64,000 bases of DNA from Frigoribacterium sp. Leaf263 (lineage in GTDB: Bacteria; Actinomycetota; Actinomycetes; Actinomycetales; Microbacteriaceae), in the NCBI RefSeq assembly GCF_001422285.1, contig NZ_LMMO01000003.1, positions 449,297 through 513,296 on the forward strand, given 5' to 3'. Position numbers and translations under genes: made by a program. This document shows, piece after piece, positions 1 to 8,868 of this stretch; position 1 is the stretch's first letter, and every line of letters begins with the position of its first letter. The notes below the pieces were generated by a model. That model had not been told where the DNA came from and did not search any database. It worked only from the letters and a program-made list of their open reading frames with translations.

Positions 1-378
1 CTGCGACTGCAGGCGACGGGCTACGGCACGGGTCTCGGCGCGTGGCTGACGAAGATCGCGCTCGACCCCGCGAGCCTCCGACTGGCACTGCGTCGCGCCC
101 CCGGGGCGATCCGGGTGCTCGCCGCGAAACGCCGCGTCGACGCACCGATGGGCGAGGGGACGGAGTCGCCCCGCGCCTCCTCGGCTCCGCGCGACGTCGA
201 TCTCGATCGCGAGATCGCCCGCACGGCACGGCACGAGCTCGTGTCCGTCGCCCGCGGTCCTCTGCTCTACCTCCGTCAGCGTCGTCGTGGCGCGGGGCTC
301 ATGGGCCACCGCGTGCCGGCCGGCGAGACGCAGGGCGTCCCGGGCGGCTCGTCGAGCGTCGCCGAGAGGGCACGATGA
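1..378 (+). CDS. Probable family 2 glycosyltransferase, C-terminal part (runs in from upstream)
   Basis: The reading frame is open from the first base of the window and stops at 376-378, so only the last 125 residues are visible. The segment GYGTGLGAWLTK near the start resembles the C-terminal part of actinobacterial family 2 glycosyltransferases, followed by a basic tail. No catalytic residues lie in the visible part, so the call rests on this short resemblance and on the neighbour. Its stop overlaps the next start (ATGA), so the two genes are translationally coupled, which fits a glycosyltransferase/acyltransferase pair modifying a surface glycan or glycolipid. It could be another membrane-associated enzyme. 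Confidence 0.4.
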   Translation: MRLQATGYGTGLGAWLTKIALDPASLRLALRRAPGAIRVLAAKRRVDAPMGEGTESPRASSAPRDVDLDREIARTARHELVSVARGPLLYLRQRRRGAGLMGHRVPAGETQGVPGGSSSVAERAR

Positions 379-1661
379 CCGCCGCGTCCACCGGCCGCGG
401 CGTCGCCCGTCTGCCCATGCGCGCCGTCGACCGGCTCGGCTCGGGGATCCACATCCTGTCCGTGTTCGGACCCGTCGCCCTGCCCGGCCGCGAGGCGCTG
501 GTCGACGCGGTCTGGCGCATCCTCTCCGTGGGCCCCGACGCCCGCCTGGGGCTCCGCGCCGTCGACGGCCGTGAATGGGAGTACGCCCCCGAGAGCCTCC
601 GCGAGGTCGCCGAGCGGATGGTCGTCGAGGCGCCCGAGCTCGCCACCCGGGAGCTCTCCGAGGCCCTCGAGGGCCTCGTCGCCCACATCGAGCCCGGTCT
701 GCCCATGCGGGTCGTGCTCGCGGGGGACCGCCTGCTCCTGATCCTCGACCACGGCGTCGTGGACGCGCGCTTCACCACGCGCCTGCCGGCCACGCTCGTC
801 GCGGTCGCCGGGGGCGGAGAGATCCCCGCGTGGCTGACGGCCGAGGGCATCAGCCGCCCCCTCTGGACGGCGTTCGTCGAGACCTTCGCCAAGCACCCGG
901 GGCGCGTCGTCGCCCTCCTGAGGGCCCGCCGGGTCGAGTCGCCCGTCGCGCCCCGCATCGCGCCGGTCGAGCGCCCGTCGATCGGCTGGAACGGCTCCAC
1001 CTCGGTCGTCGTGGCGGCGGGCTCCAAGGCGTCGTTCAAGGCGCTCCACAACTGGCTCCGACGACGGGACGAGCCGGTCTCGTTCGGCGCCGGCGTCATC
1101 GTGGCCCTCCGCGCCGCTCTGGCCGCGGAGGGGCTGCGCCTCTCGCCGGACAGCGAGATGGTCTACGACGTCCGCGGCTACCTCCCGTCGGGCGTCGACA
1201 CGACCGGCAACTTCGTCACCGGGATCCCGGTGACGGGCGGCGACGACCTCACGGCAGTCGATCGCAGCATCGCGCAGACCACGTCGTCGGGTCGCCCTCT
1301 CGCCGCCCTCATGGCGGGCGCGATCAAGGAGTCCGTCCGTCCGGCGAGGAGGGTCCTGCCCGCGTCGACCCCGGCGCACGCCCGGGCCCGCGTCGTCCTC
1401 AGCAACCTCGGTCTCAACCGTCCGCTCCAGTCCATCCCGTGGATCCGCGACGGACGGTCCATCGAGGCGGCGTCGGCGGTTCATCCGATCGCCCCCGAGA
1501 CGGTGGCGGCGCAGCTGATGGTGCTCGACGGCGTGCTGCACGTCGCGGTCTCGTACAACGACACGTCGTTCGACCGCGAGGCCGTGCAACGCGCCGTCCG
1601 GGCGTTCGTCGACGACCCGGTCGCGCTGCTCGACGGCGTCGTCAGCCGCGAGGACGCCTGA
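375..1661 (+). CDS. Condensation-domain / wax-ester-synthase-like acyltransferase
   Basis: This is a 428-residue protein. The ATG at 375 was chosen because it overlaps the upstream stop by 4 bp. Around residue 125 there is DHGVVDARF, a variant of the HHxxxDG active site of the condensation/WS-DGAT/PapA superfamily with the second His and the Asp kept and the first His replaced by Asp. A second segment, YDVRGYLPSG followed by GNFV about 5 residues later, matches the structural motif of the second half of that fold. No membrane segment is seen. It probably transfers an acyl group to a lipid or sugar made with the upstream glycosyltransferase; the substrate is unknown. Its 3' end overlaps the convergent gene by 20 bp. 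Confidence 0.55.
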   Translation: MTAASTGRGVARLPMRAVDRLGSGIHILSVFGPVALPGREALVDAVWRILSVGPDARLGLRAVDGREWEYAPESLREVAERMVVEAPELATRELSEALEGLVAHIEPGLPMRVVLAGDRLLLILDHGVVDARFTTRLPATLVAVAGGGEIPAWLTAEGISRPLWTAFVETFAKHPGRVVALLRARRVESPVAPRIAPVERPSIGWNGSTSVVVAAGSKASFKALHNWLRRRDEPVSFGAGVIVALRAALAAEGLRLSPDSEMVYDVRGYLPSGVDTTGNFVTGIPVTGGDDLTAVDRSIAQTTSSGRPLAALMAGAIKESVRPARRVLPASTPAHARARVVLSNLGLNRPLQSIPWIRDGRSIEAASAVHPIAPETVAAQLMVLDGVLHVAVSYNDTSFDREAVQRAVRAFVDDPVALLDGVVSREDA

Positions 1662-2217
1662 CCGCTCGCAGCCCTGCGAGATCCTCGTCGACCAGCCCGC
1701 GGAGGCGGTCGGCGCGACCCTCGTCGTAGTCGGGCGTCGGCGCGGCGGCCCAGCCCAGACGGTCGACCACCGTGCTGCCCACGTCGTCCCAGGCACGCGA
1801 TCGGGCGGTCGCTACGAGGTCGTCGACGAAGGCGTCGTCGGCGGCGCTGCGGGCGATCCGTCCCGCGAGCTCGCGGTGGGTGGCCTCGCGCAGGCGCAGG
1901 GCGTCGATGTCGTCGACGCGGTAGTCGAACTGGTGTCTCGACTGCCCGTACGAGCGGTGCGTCCGGCGCCGGAGCGTCTTGAGCCGGGCGATGCCGTCCC
2001 GCTGCTCGCGCTCGAGCCGGGCCAGCTCGTCGCGGGCCGTGGCGGTGGCGACGTCGGCGTCGAAGGGCAGCCGCTCCTGGAGCGCCCGCACGATGATGCT
2101 GTTGGCGACGGCGACCACGGCGGCCGCGCGCACGATGAGGAACCCCTCGTCGACGGCTCGCTCGAGGGGCGTCGGGTCCGCGAGGCGGACGGTCGGGTCG
2201 GTCGGATCGGTCGGCAC
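1642..2217 (-). CDS. Hypothetical protein, helical, about 191 residues
   Basis: I do not recognise a family. The frame remains open far upstream, but the credible start is the GTG at 2217: it has GAGAGGAG a few bases upstream, and protein-like sequence begins there. The protein begins with a Pro/Thr/Asp-rich stretch, then a long charged helical region rich in Arg, Asp and Ala, with no signal peptide or clear membrane span. It is convergent with the acyltransferase gene and overlaps its end by 20 bp. It is divergent from the DUF2071 gene, sharing a 67-bp promoter region. Codon use is like its neighbours. Confidence 0.6.
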   Translation of the reverse strand: MPTDPTDPTVRLADPTPLERAVDEGFLIVRAAAVVAVANSIIVRALQERLPFDADVATATARDELARLEREQRDGIARLKTLRRRTHRSYGQSRHQFDYRVDDIDALRLREATHRELAGRIARSAADDAFVDDLVATARSRAWDDVGSTVVDRLGWAAAPTPDYDEGRADRLRGLVDEDLAGLRAVRRPRG

Positions 2218-2272
2218 CGGAGACTGCTCCTCTCGGGTCGACCCCGACCCTACCCACCGGCCGCCGCGCCCG

Positions 2273-2278
2273 TAGGGT
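2273..2278 (+). promoter_or_regulatory. -10 element of a leaderless promoter (DUF2071 gene)
   Basis: TAGGGT lies six bases before the ATG at 2285, so transcription would begin at or next to the start codon. No Shine-Dalgarno sequence can fit in between. Confidence 0.5.
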
Positions 2279-2284
2279 GAGGCG

Positions 2285-3034
2285 ATGACCCGTGAACCCG
2301 ATCCCGTCTCCGACGTCGCCCCGGCGCTGTCCCGCCGGCCGTTCATCCGGCAGCACTGGGGCGGTCTGGCGTTCGCGCACTGGAGGGTCGAGCCGGAGCG
2401 GGTCGCACCGCTGCTGCCCCGGGGCACCCGCCCCGACGTCTTCGACGGGTCGGCCTGGGTCGGTCTGATCCCGTTCGAGCTCTCGCGCAGCGCGTTCGGT
2501 CCGCTGCCCCCGGTCCCCGTCCTCGGCACGTTCCTCGAGACGAACGTGCGGCTCTACTCCGTCGACGACCAGGGGAGGCGAGGGGTCGTCTTCCGGACGC
2601 TCGAGGCCGCGCGCCTCCTGCCGGTGCTCGCCGCGAACGCCGGTCTCGGGCTGCCGTACCGGTGGGCCTCGATGACCCGCAGGAGGCGCGGGGACGTCGT
2701 CGAGTACGCCTCGCGTCGGCACGGTCCCGGCCCCCGACCGAGCACGCGTCTACAGGTGCGGCCGACCGACGAGGCCGTGGTCGGCGACCCGCTCGCCGAC
2801 TTCCTGACGGCCCGGTGGGGCATGCACGTCGGACGCGGCGGCACGACGCGCTTCTGGCCGAACGAGCACGGGGCCTGGCCGCTGCGGCGGGCGGAGCTCG
2901 TCGACCTCGACGACGAGCTGGTCGCCGACTCCGGACTGCCCGGGGTGGCCGACCGCGAACCGGACTCCCTCCTGTGGTCCGACGGCGTCGACACCGTCTT
3001 CGCGCCTCCCGGGGGTCGGTGGGTCGGACCCTGA
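2285..3034 (+). CDS. DUF2071 (YqjF-like) protein
   Basis: This 249-residue protein matches the DUF2071/YqjF family. It has the early segment RQHWGGLAFAHWRVEP, then a region on rigid Gly/Pro-rich loops (PLLPRGTRPDVFDG, WVGLIPFELS), and the hallmark FLETNVRLY followed by a Gly-Val-Val-Phe-Arg strand. The biochemical role of this family is not established. The ATG at 2285 follows a -10 TAGGGT by six bases, so the mRNA is probably leaderless. It is monocistronic: the next gene has its own leaderless promoter, and a hairpin spans the stop codon. Confidence 0.8.
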   Translation: MTREPDPVSDVAPALSRRPFIRQHWGGLAFAHWRVEPERVAPLLPRGTRPDVFDGSAWVGLIPFELSRSAFGPLPPVPVLGTFLETNVRLYSVDDQGRRGVVFRTLEAARLLPVLAANAGLGLPYRWASMTRRRRGDVVEYASRRHGPGPRPSTRLQVRPTDEAVVGDPLADFLTARWGMHVGRGGTTRFWPNEHGAWPLRRAELVDLDDELVADSGLPGVADREPDSLLWSDGVDTVFAPPGGRWVGP

Positions 3035-3042
3035 CGGGTCCG
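3025..3042 (+). terminator. Hairpin containing the DUF2071 stop codon
   Basis: CGGACCC (3025-3031) pairs perfectly with GGGTCCG (3036-3042), with the TGA stop in the four-base loop. There is no T-tract, so it is a candidate terminator or 3'-end stabiliser rather than a classical intrinsic terminator. Confidence 0.35.
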
Positions 3043-3069
3043 CCTTCGCGCCGGGGCCCGTGGGCGCAC

Positions 3070-3075
3070 TACGGT
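3070..3075 (+). promoter_or_regulatory. -10 element of a leaderless promoter (phosphoribosyltransferase gene)
   Basis: TACGGT lies seven bases before the ATG at 3083; this is the same arrangement as at 2273. Confidence 0.5.
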
Positions 3076-3082
3076 TGCTGGC

Positions 3083-3667
3083 ATGGTTTCCTCACCCGAC
3101 GACTCGACCGACACCGCCGCAGCACCGCCCGAGGCCCCGCCGGCGCAGTCCGACGGGTCGGTCGAGACCGGTGCCCCCGAGCGTGAGGTGCTGGGCTGGC
3201 TGGAGTTCGGCGAGGCGGCGCGCCACCTGGCGAGCGACGTCGTCGCGGCCGACTTCACCCCCGACGTGATCGTCGCCGTGGCCCGGGGCGGGCTCGTGCT
3301 GGCGGGGGCCGTCGCCTACGCCCTCGACACAAAGATGTGCGGGTCGATCAACGTCGAGTTCTACACCGGCGTCGACGAGCGTCTGCCCGAGCCGGTGCTG
3401 CTGCCCCCGACCCTCGACGCGCCCTCGCTCGAGGGCAAGCGGGTGCTGATCGTCGACGACGTCTCGGACTCGGGGCGCACGCTCGTGCTCGTCCGCGACC
3501 TCCTCGGCGGGATCGCCGCCGACGTCCGCACGGTCTGCCTCTACAGCAAGCCGCGCACGGTGCTCGAGCCCGACTTCGTCTGGAAGCGCACCTCCCGCTG
3601 GATCACCTTCCCCTGGAGCGCCCTCCCGCCGGTGACCCGCGACCACGCGACGGCGGTCGGGGCATGA
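3083..3667 (+). CDS. Phosphoribosyltransferase (hypoxanthine/xanthine-guanine type)
   Basis: A 194-residue type I phosphoribosyltransferase, which would join a purine base to PRPP in purine salvage. It has a disordered N-terminal extension of about 35 residues, then [14 protein letters not shown] (base of the first beta sheet). The PRPP-binding signature [14 protein letters not shown] follows near residue 118, with two acidic residues after the hydrophobic strand as the family requires. The Trp-rich end (WITFPW) is typical of bacterial XGPRT-like enzymes and of the related putative phosphoribosyltransferases whose base is unknown. Its stop overlaps the next start (ATGA), so it is co-transcribed with the S51-like peptidase and ung. 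Confidence 0.8.
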   Translation: MVSSPDDSTDTAAAPPEAPPAQSDGSVETGAPEREVLGWLEFGEAARHLASDVVAADFTPDVIVAVARGGLVLAGAVAYALDTKMCGSINVEFYTGVDERLPEPVLLPPTLDAPSLEGKRVLIVDDVSDSGRTLVLVRDLLGGIAADVRTVCLYSKPRTVLEPDFVWKRTSRWITFPWSALPPVTRDHATAVGA

Positions 3668-4407
3668 GCATCCACCTCGTCGGCGGCGGCTGGTCGCCCG
3701 ACACCCCCGACCTGTACGACCTGTTCGTCGCCGAGGCGGCCGTGCGGGGCGGAGCGGTCGGGCGCGCCGTGCCGCGCATCGCCCTCCTGATCGTCGTCGC
3801 CGACGACTCGCCGTCGGCCGGGTTCCGCACCGGGTACCCGTCGATGCTCGCCTCGGGCGGGCGCTGCGAGGTCGTCACCAGCATCGTCGAGGCGGGGGAG
3901 GTCTTCGACACCCGCGTGCTGAGCGACGTCGACGGGCTCGTCGTGGCCGGGGGGCTGACGCCGGCGTACCTCGAGGCCGTCATCCCGCTCGTGGATCAGG
4001 TCCGGCTGCTCGTGGCCGACGGTCTGCCGTACCTCGGCTTCTCCGCCGGAGCCATGATCGCCGCAGACCGCGCCCTCCTCGGCGGCTGGCTCATCGGCGA
4101 CGTCCCGGTCTGCCCGGAGGACGCGGCGGAGGACCTCGACGAGGTCACCCTCAGCGGCGGACTCGGCCTGGTCGACATCGCCGTCGACGTCCACGCCGCG
4201 CAGTGGGGGACCCTCACCCGCCTGATCGCCGCGACCGAGGCGGGACTCGTCGCCGGAGGGGTGGCGATCGACGAGAACACGGCCCTCGTGGTCGGCGACG
4301 GCGCGTTGACGGTGCTCGGCACCGGGAGCGTCTGGCGGGTCGAGCCGCAGGTCGACGACGGCGGCGGGATCATCGGCGTCTCGGTCGGCACGCTGGGTCC
4401 TGCGTGA
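3664..4407 (+). CDS. Peptidase S51 / cyanophycinase-like protein
   Basis: This 247-residue protein belongs to the class I glutamine-amidotransferase-like fold used by dipeptidase E and cyanophycinase. The nucleophile elbow is GFSAGAM (Ser near residue 126). A later [12 protein letters not shown] supplies the catalytic His, and [12 protein letters not shown] matches the family's end block with the acidic residue. A typical S51 His motif is followed by a Gly-Arg-rich run; here that part is diverged, so the substrate cannot be named. It starts at ATG 3664 inside the previous stop and ends inside the ung start, forming a three-gene coupled unit. Confidence 0.7.
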   Translation: MSIHLVGGGWSPDTPDLYDLFVAEAAVRGGAVGRAVPRIALLIVVADDSPSAGFRTGYPSMLASGGRCEVVTSIVEAGEVFDTRVLSDVDGLVVAGGLTPAYLEAVIPLVDQVRLLVADGLPYLGFSAGAMIAADRALLGGWLIGDVPVCPEDAAEDLDEVTLSGGLGLVDIAVDVHAAQWGTLTRLIAATEAGLVAGGVAIDENTALVVGDGALTVLGTGSVWRVEPQVDDGGGIIGVSVGTLGPA

Positions 4408-5120
4408 CGCCGGACGCCGGGTCCGCGCCCGAGGGCGCGTCGCGTCGTCCGCTCGCCGAGCAGATCGACCCCGGCTGGGCCGAGGCCCTCGAACCGGTCG
4501 CCGACCGCATCGCCGACATGGGCGAGTACCTGCGCGCGGAGGTGCGCGCGGGGCGGGGGTACCTGCCCGCCGGCGAGAACGTGCTGCGCGCCTTCCGCGC
4601 GCCCCTGGCGAGCGTGCGCGTGCTCATCGTCGGCCAGGATCCCTATCCGACCCCCGGTCACGCCGTCGGGCTGTCGTTCTCGGTCGAGCGCAGCGTTCGA
4701 CCCCTGCCGCGGAGCCTCGTCAACGTCTATCGCGAGCTGCACGACGACCTCGGCGTGCCCCCGGCCGAGCACGGCGATCTGACGTCGTGGTCCGACCACG
4801 GCGTCATGCTGCTCAACCGGGTGCTCACCGTGCGTCCCGGTGAGACGGCGTCGCATCGCGGCAAGGGCTGGGAGCCCGTGACCCAGCGCGCCATCGAGGT
4901 GCTGGCGGCACGCGGCGGACCCCTCGTCGCCATCCTGTGGGGTCGTGACGCCGCAGCCCTCAAGCCGATGCTCGGAGACGTCCCCACCATCGAGTCGGCG
5001 CACCCGAGCCCGTTGTCGGCGTCCCGGGGCTTCTTCGGCTCGAAGCCGTTCAGCCGTGCCGACGCACTGCTGGTCGAGCAGGGCGGCGACCCCGTCGACT
5101 GGGCGCTCCCGCCCCTCTGA
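4404..5120 (+). CDS. ung: Uracil-DNA glycosylase, family 1
   Basis: A 238-residue enzyme that removes uracil from DNA and starts base excision repair. Family 1 motifs are complete: the water-activating loop [17 protein letters not shown] (residues about 77-93) and the minor-groove loop [13 protein letters not shown] (near residue 200), with the expected Asn in LLNRVLTV. The GTG at 4404 overlaps the upstream TGA; a later start would shorten the N-terminal helix region. It is the last gene of the coupled run with the phosphoribosyltransferase and S51-like genes, linking nucleotide salvage and repair by position only. Confidence 0.93.
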   Translation: MTPDAGSAPEGASRRPLAEQIDPGWAEALEPVADRIADMGEYLRAEVRAGRGYLPAGENVLRAFRAPLASVRVLIVGQDPYPTPGHAVGLSFSVERSVRPLPRSLVNVYRELHDDLGVPPAEHGDLTSWSDHGVMLLNRVLTVRPGETASHRGKGWEPVTQRAIEVLAARGGPLVAILWGRDAAALKPMLGDVPTIESAHPSPLSASRGFFGSKPFSRADALLVEQGGDPVDWALPPL

Positions 5121-5178
5121 CGCGCGCCGCCCCCTCCCGCCCTCGCCGCGCCTCCCGCCGTCGTGGCAGAGTGGCTGC

Positions 5179-5781
5179 GTGCTCGAAGAGGAATACCAGA
5201 CCCGTCGGCAGCTGCCGCGCGCCCTGCGCCCGCCCGCCCCCGTCGAGCCGCCGTTCCGCTTCGAGGTCCGTGCCGCCGTGGCCGCCGACCTGCCCTACGT
5301 GCGCGAGATCTACAACCACTACGTCGCCAACTCGTCCGTGACCTTCGACGAGGACGCCATGACCCTCGCCGAATGGCGCCGCAAGCTCGCGTTCGTCTCG
5401 TCGCTCGGGATGCCGTTCCTCGTGGCCGTGAATCCGAGCGGCGAAGTGCTCGGGTACGCCCTCGCCTCGCCCTGGGGCGGCAAGGCGGCCTACCGGTACA
5501 CGGTCGAGACGTCCATCTACCTGCGCGCCGCCTCGACGGGAAAGGGCCTCGGGGCAGGTCTGCTCGAGGCGCTCGTGGAGGCCTGCCGCGAGGCCGGGAT
5601 CCGAGAGATGGTCGCCGTCATCGCCGACAAGAACGCCGAGGCGTCGGTCGCCCTCCACGCCCGGCTCGGGTTCGTCGAGGTGGGCCGGATGGGCCGCGTG
5701 GGCTTCAAGTTCGGCCGCTGGCTCGGCACCATCACGATGCAGAAGTCGCTCAAGAGGCGACGCGGCCGCAGCGCGCGCTGA
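5179..5781 (+). CDS. GNAT-family N-acetyltransferase (phosphinothricin acetyltransferase-like)
   Basis: A 200-residue acetyl-CoA-dependent N-acetyltransferase. After about 35 residues of unstructured leader it shows the family start VRAAVAADLPYVREIYNHYV, a strand VETSIYLRAA, then the acetyl-CoA pyrophosphate loop TGKGLGAGLLEALVEAC. NAEASVALHARLGF follows, as in the PAT/Bar/YncA subfamily. Such enzymes acetylate phosphinothricin, methionine sulfoximine or related amines; the natural substrate here is unknown. The GTG at 5179 was chosen because a -10-like CAGAGT ends six bases upstream, suggesting a leaderless transcript. Confidence 0.82.
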   Translation: MLEEEYQTRRQLPRALRPPAPVEPPFRFEVRAAVAADLPYVREIYNHYVANSSVTFDEDAMTLAEWRRKLAFVSSLGMPFLVAVNPSGEVLGYALASPWGGKAAYRYTVETSIYLRAASTGKGLGAGLLEALVEACREAGIREMVAVIADKNAEASVALHARLGFVEVGRMGRVGFKFGRWLGTITMQKSLKRRRGRSAR

Positions 5782-5791
5782 CGGGCGGGCC

Positions 5792-5797
5792 TACGCT
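5792..5797 (+). promoter_or_regulatory. -10 element of a leaderless promoter (amidase gene)
   Basis: TACGCT is separated from the GTG at 5804 by six bases. Confidence 0.5.
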
Positions 5798-5803
5798 CGA
5801 CGG

Positions 5804-7228
5804 GTGCCCGAACTCCACGACCTCAGCGCCCACGAGCAATGGAATCTCCTGCATCGCGGAGAGCTCTCCCCTCGCGAGCTGACCGACCACTACCTGGACC
5901 GCATCGAGCGCCTCGACGGAGAGGTCGGCGCCTTCGTGACGGTCACCGCCGACCGTGCCCGCGACCGTGCCGACGAGCTGACCCGTGCGGGTCGGACGAC
6001 GGCGCCGCTGTGGGGGCTGCCGCTCGCCGACAAGGACCTCGGCGATCGGGCGGGCGTGCCGACCCGGTCCGGTTCGCGCCTGGCCGACGGCCGGGTGCCC
6101 GAGACGTCGTCCGAGATCGTCGCGGCCCTCGACGAGGCCGGCGGCGTGAGCCTCGGCAAGACGGCGACCCCCGAGTACGGGCTGACCGCGTACACCGAGA
6201 CCCTCATCGGCCCGCCGACGCGCAACCCCTGGCGACTCGACACCGGCGCAGGCGGCTCGAGCGGAGGGGCCGCGGCCGCGGTCGCCGCGGGCATGCTGCC
6301 CTTCGCCCCCGGGTCGGACGGGGGCGGCAGCATCCGGATCCCGGCCGCCGCGACCGGACTGGTGGGGGTGAAGCCGTCGCGGGGACGCGTGCCCTCGCAG
6401 TCGGGACTCGCGAGCCTCGGCGGGCTCGCCGTCGGGGGGCCGCTGGCGCGCACCGTCGCCGACGCCGCCCTGCTGCTCGACGCGATGGTCTCGCCCGACG
6501 GACGGCCGCCGCGGCACGGGCACGCGCTCTGGGCGCCGCCGTCGCCCGACGGCGCCTACCTCGGCACGGCCCTCCGCGGGGCCGGACGCTTCCAGGTCGC
6601 CGTGATGACGACCAGCCCCTGGGACGACGTGTTCGACGTCTGGGTCGACCCGCGCCTCCTCGGCGTCGTCCGCTTCACGGCCGACCTGCTGGCCGATCTC
6701 GGGCACGGCGTGGACGAGACGACGATGCCTGCGTCGGACTACCCGGCGCTCTTCCGCACCCTCTGGCAGGCCGGCGCCGCGGGGATCCCCGCCGAGACCG
6801 ACGAGCAGCTCGCCCGTCTCGAGCCCATCACCCGGTGGCTCGTCGAGCGGGGCCGCGGAGTCCCGGCTCGCGAGCTCGGCGCCGCCCTCGCGGGGCTGAC
6901 GGCGTTCGAGCGGACCGTGATCGACCGGTTCGCCCCCTTCGACGTCGTCCTGACCCCGACGCTCGCCCTGACGGCCCGCCCGATCGGCTGGTACGACGCC
7001 GACGACGCCGAGCGCAACTTCGAGCAGCAGTGCCTCTACTCGCCCTTCACCTCGTTCGTCAACGTCGCCGGGCTGCCCGCGATCACCCTGCCGGTCGGCG
7101 AGGTCGACGGATCGCCGGCCGGCGTGCAGCTGATCGGCAGGCCCGGTCGCGAGGACGTCCTCCTGGCCGTGGGGGCGCAGCTCGAGCGGCGCATGAGATG
7201 GCAGCGGAGGCACCCGCCGCTCTGGTGA
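5804..7228 (+). CDS. Amidase (amidase signature family)
   Basis: This is a 474-residue amidase-signature hydrolase. The Ser-cisSer-Lys triad can be placed: Lys in PLADKDL (residue about 76), the Gly-Ser-rich stretch GAGGSSGGAAAAVAAGM (about 148-164) with the cis-Ser, and the nucleophile in GSDGGGSIRIPA about 20 residues later. The end carries the usual NVAGLPAITLPVG and GVQLIGRPGRED blocks. It is unlikely to be GatA because no gatB or gatC is adjacent; a generic amide or carbamate hydrolase is the safe reading. It faces the ABC transporter convergently, with a 51-bp gap. Confidence 0.85.
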   Translation: MPELHDLSAHEQWNLLHRGELSPRELTDHYLDRIERLDGEVGAFVTVTADRARDRADELTRAGRTTAPLWGLPLADKDLGDRAGVPTRSGSRLADGRVPETSSEIVAALDEAGGVSLGKTATPEYGLTAYTETLIGPPTRNPWRLDTGAGGSSGGAAAAVAAGMLPFAPGSDGGGSIRIPAAATGLVGVKPSRGRVPSQSGLASLGGLAVGGPLARTVADAALLLDAMVSPDGRPPRHGHALWAPPSPDGAYLGTALRGAGRFQVAVMTTSPWDDVFDVWVDPRLLGVVRFTADLLADLGHGVDETTMPASDYPALFRTLWQAGAAGIPAETDEQLARLEPITRWLVERGRGVPARELGAALAGLTAFERTVIDRFAPFDVVLTPTLALTARPIGWYDADDAERNFEQQCLYSPFTSFVNVAGLPAITLPVGEVDGSPAGVQLIGRPGREDVLLAVGAQLERRMRWQRRHPPLW

Positions 7229-7279
7229 CCCGCGAGGCGCGACGGGCGCCCGATGGCGGGTCGGTCGAGGGTCGGCGGA

Positions 7280-8092
7280 TCAGTCGAGCGTCGGCACCGC
7301 GGCCACGAGCGCGCGGGTGTAGGGGTGCCCGGGGTGGCGCAGCACCGCGTCGACCGTCCCCTGCTCGACGATCCGCCCCTCGTGCAGCACGGCGACCCGG
7401 TCGGCGAGATGCTGCACGAGACCGATGTCGTGCGAGACCGTGAGCAGCGACAGCCCGAGGTCGTCGCGCAGCTCGCGCAGCAGCTGCAGGATCTGGGCTC
7501 GGACCGTGACGTCGAGCGCGCTCATCGGCTCGTCGCCGACGAGCAGGCGGGGTCGGTGGACGATCGCGCGGGCGATGGCCACGCGCTGGCGCTGCCCGCC
7601 GCTGAGCTCGTGCGGGTAGCCGTCGGCGTGGTGCCGGGTCAGACCCACCCGGTCGAGCACCTCGTCGACCCGGGCCCGCCGGTCGCCCGCGATCGAGAGG
7701 GCCCGCAGCGGCTCGGCGACGGTGTCGCGCACGCGCATCCGCGGATCGAGCGAGCTGTAGGGGTCCTGCAGCACGACGCCGGTGTCGCGGCGGAACCAGC
7801 GCAGCGCCGACGCCCGGCCGGGTCGCACCGGGCGTCCGTCGAAGCGGACCGTGCCCTCCGTCGGCGTGTCGAGGGCGAGCAGGGTCTTGACCAGGGTGCT
7901 CTTCCCGCTGCCCGACTCGCCGATCAGGGCGACGCTCTCGCCGTGGCCGACGTCGAGGTCGGCGCCGACCAGCGCGTGCCTGACCGGGCCCGGCTGGAAC
8001 GGCGACGACCGGGGCAGGCGATACGTCCGGCTGAGGCCGCGTCCGCTCAGCAGGGGGGCCGAGGAGGCGCGGGTCGGTTCGTCGTCGCTCAT
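7280..8092 (-). CDS. Peptide ABC transporter ATP-binding protein (DppF/OppF-like)
   Basis: A 270-residue ATPase of an oligopeptide/nickel-type importer, the last gene of a five-gene operon. Motifs present are Walker A GESGSGKST, signature LSGGQRQRVAIARA, Walker B LLVGDEP followed by SALD, and the switch His in VSHDIG. The C-terminal VAAVPTLD lies in the usual Opp/Dpp extension, but the Cys-rich iron-sulfur tail of some DppF proteins is absent. Its ATG overlaps the DppD-like stop by 4 bp. It would act with the second ATPase as a heterodimer on the cytoplasmic side. Confidence 0.88.
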   Translation of the reverse strand: MSDDEPTRASSAPLLSGRGLSRTYRLPRSSPFQPGPVRHALVGADLDVGHGESVALIGESGSGKSTLVKTLLALDTPTEGTVRFDGRPVRPGRASALRWFRRDTGVVLQDPYSSLDPRMRVRDTVAEPLRALSIAGDRRARVDEVLDRVGLTRHHADGYPHELSGGQRQRVAIARAIVHRPRLLVGDEPMSALDVTVRAQILQLLRELRDDLGLSLLTVSHDIGLVQHLADRVAVLHEGRIVEQGTVDAVLRHPGHPYTRALVAAVPTLD

Positions 8093-8868
8093 CGCGCCCT
8101 CCAGGTGGTCGCCCTCGTCGCCTCGACCAGCCCCCGGGTGACGGCGTGGCGCGGGCGGTGCACGAGGTCGTCGACGGACGCCTCCTCGACGACGCGGCCG
8201 TCGGCGAGCACCGCGGCCCGGTCGACGGCTCGACGCAGGACGGCGAGGTCGTGGGTGACGAACAGCAGCGACGCGCCGCGCTCGTCGACGAGACGGGCGA
8301 AGAGGTCGAGCACCTCGGCCTGGGTCGAGACGTCGAGGGCCGTGGTGGGCTCGTCGGCGAGCAGGAGGCGCGGGCGGGCGATGAGGGCCGTCGCGATGAC
8401 CACGCGCTGACGTTGCCCCCCCGACAGCTGGTGCGGGTAGCGGTCGACGATGCGCTCGGGGTCGGGCAGACCGACCTCGGCGGCCGCGTCGACGGCACGG
8501 CGACGGGCCTCGCGACGTCCGACCCCCTCATGCAGTCGAAGGGGTTCGGCGATCTGACGGCCGATGGTGCGGACGGGGTCGAGCGACGTCGTCGGGTCCT
8601 GGAACACGACGCCGATCCCGGCTCCTCGGAGGGGGGCGTGGTCGCGGTCGGGCAGCCCGACGAGCTCGCGGCCGTCGAACGAGATGCCGCCTCGGACGAC
8701 GGCGTCGTCGGGCAGCAGCCCCAGCACGGCGAGCAGCGTCAGCGACTTGCCCGATCCGGACTCCCCGATGAGCCCCACGCGCTCCTGCGGTCCCACCGAG
8801 AGGGAGACGCCGTCGACGACGGTCCGTCCGGCGAGCTCGATGCTGAGATCACTGATCTCGAGGCTCAC
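8089..8868 (-). CDS. Peptide ABC transporter ATP-binding protein (DppD/OppD-like)
   Basis: A 259-residue ATPase and partner of the DppF-like subunit. Motifs are Walker A GESGSGKSL, Q-loop VFQDPTTSLDPV, signature LSGGQRQRVVIATAL and Walker B LLLADEPTTALD, with the switch HDLA. The GTG at 8868 overlaps the permease stop by 4 bp and gives a start right before the first beta strand (LEISDLSIEL). An upstream in-frame extension exists but is only the antisense-like shadow of the permease gene. The protein is shorter than typical OppD (about 330) because the C-terminal extension is missing. Confidence 0.88.
   Translation of the reverse strand: MSLEISDLSIELAGRTVVDGVSLSVGPQERVGLIGESGSGKSLTLLAVLGLLPDDAVVRGGISFDGRELVGLPDRDHAPLRGAGIGVVFQDPTTSLDPVRTIGRQIAEPLRLHEGVGRREARRRAVDAAAEVGLPDPERIVDRYPHQLSGGQRQRVVIATALIARPRLLLADEPTTALDVSTQAEVLDLFARLVDERGASLLFVTHDLAVLRRAVDRAAVLADGRVVEEASVDDLVHRPRHAVTRGLVEATRATTWRAR

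Noticed and set aside
276-1796. 506-codon open frame on the minus strand
   Set aside because: It is antisense to the acyltransferase gene, rich in Arg/Gly/Asp/Pro with no family match; a GC-rich shadow.
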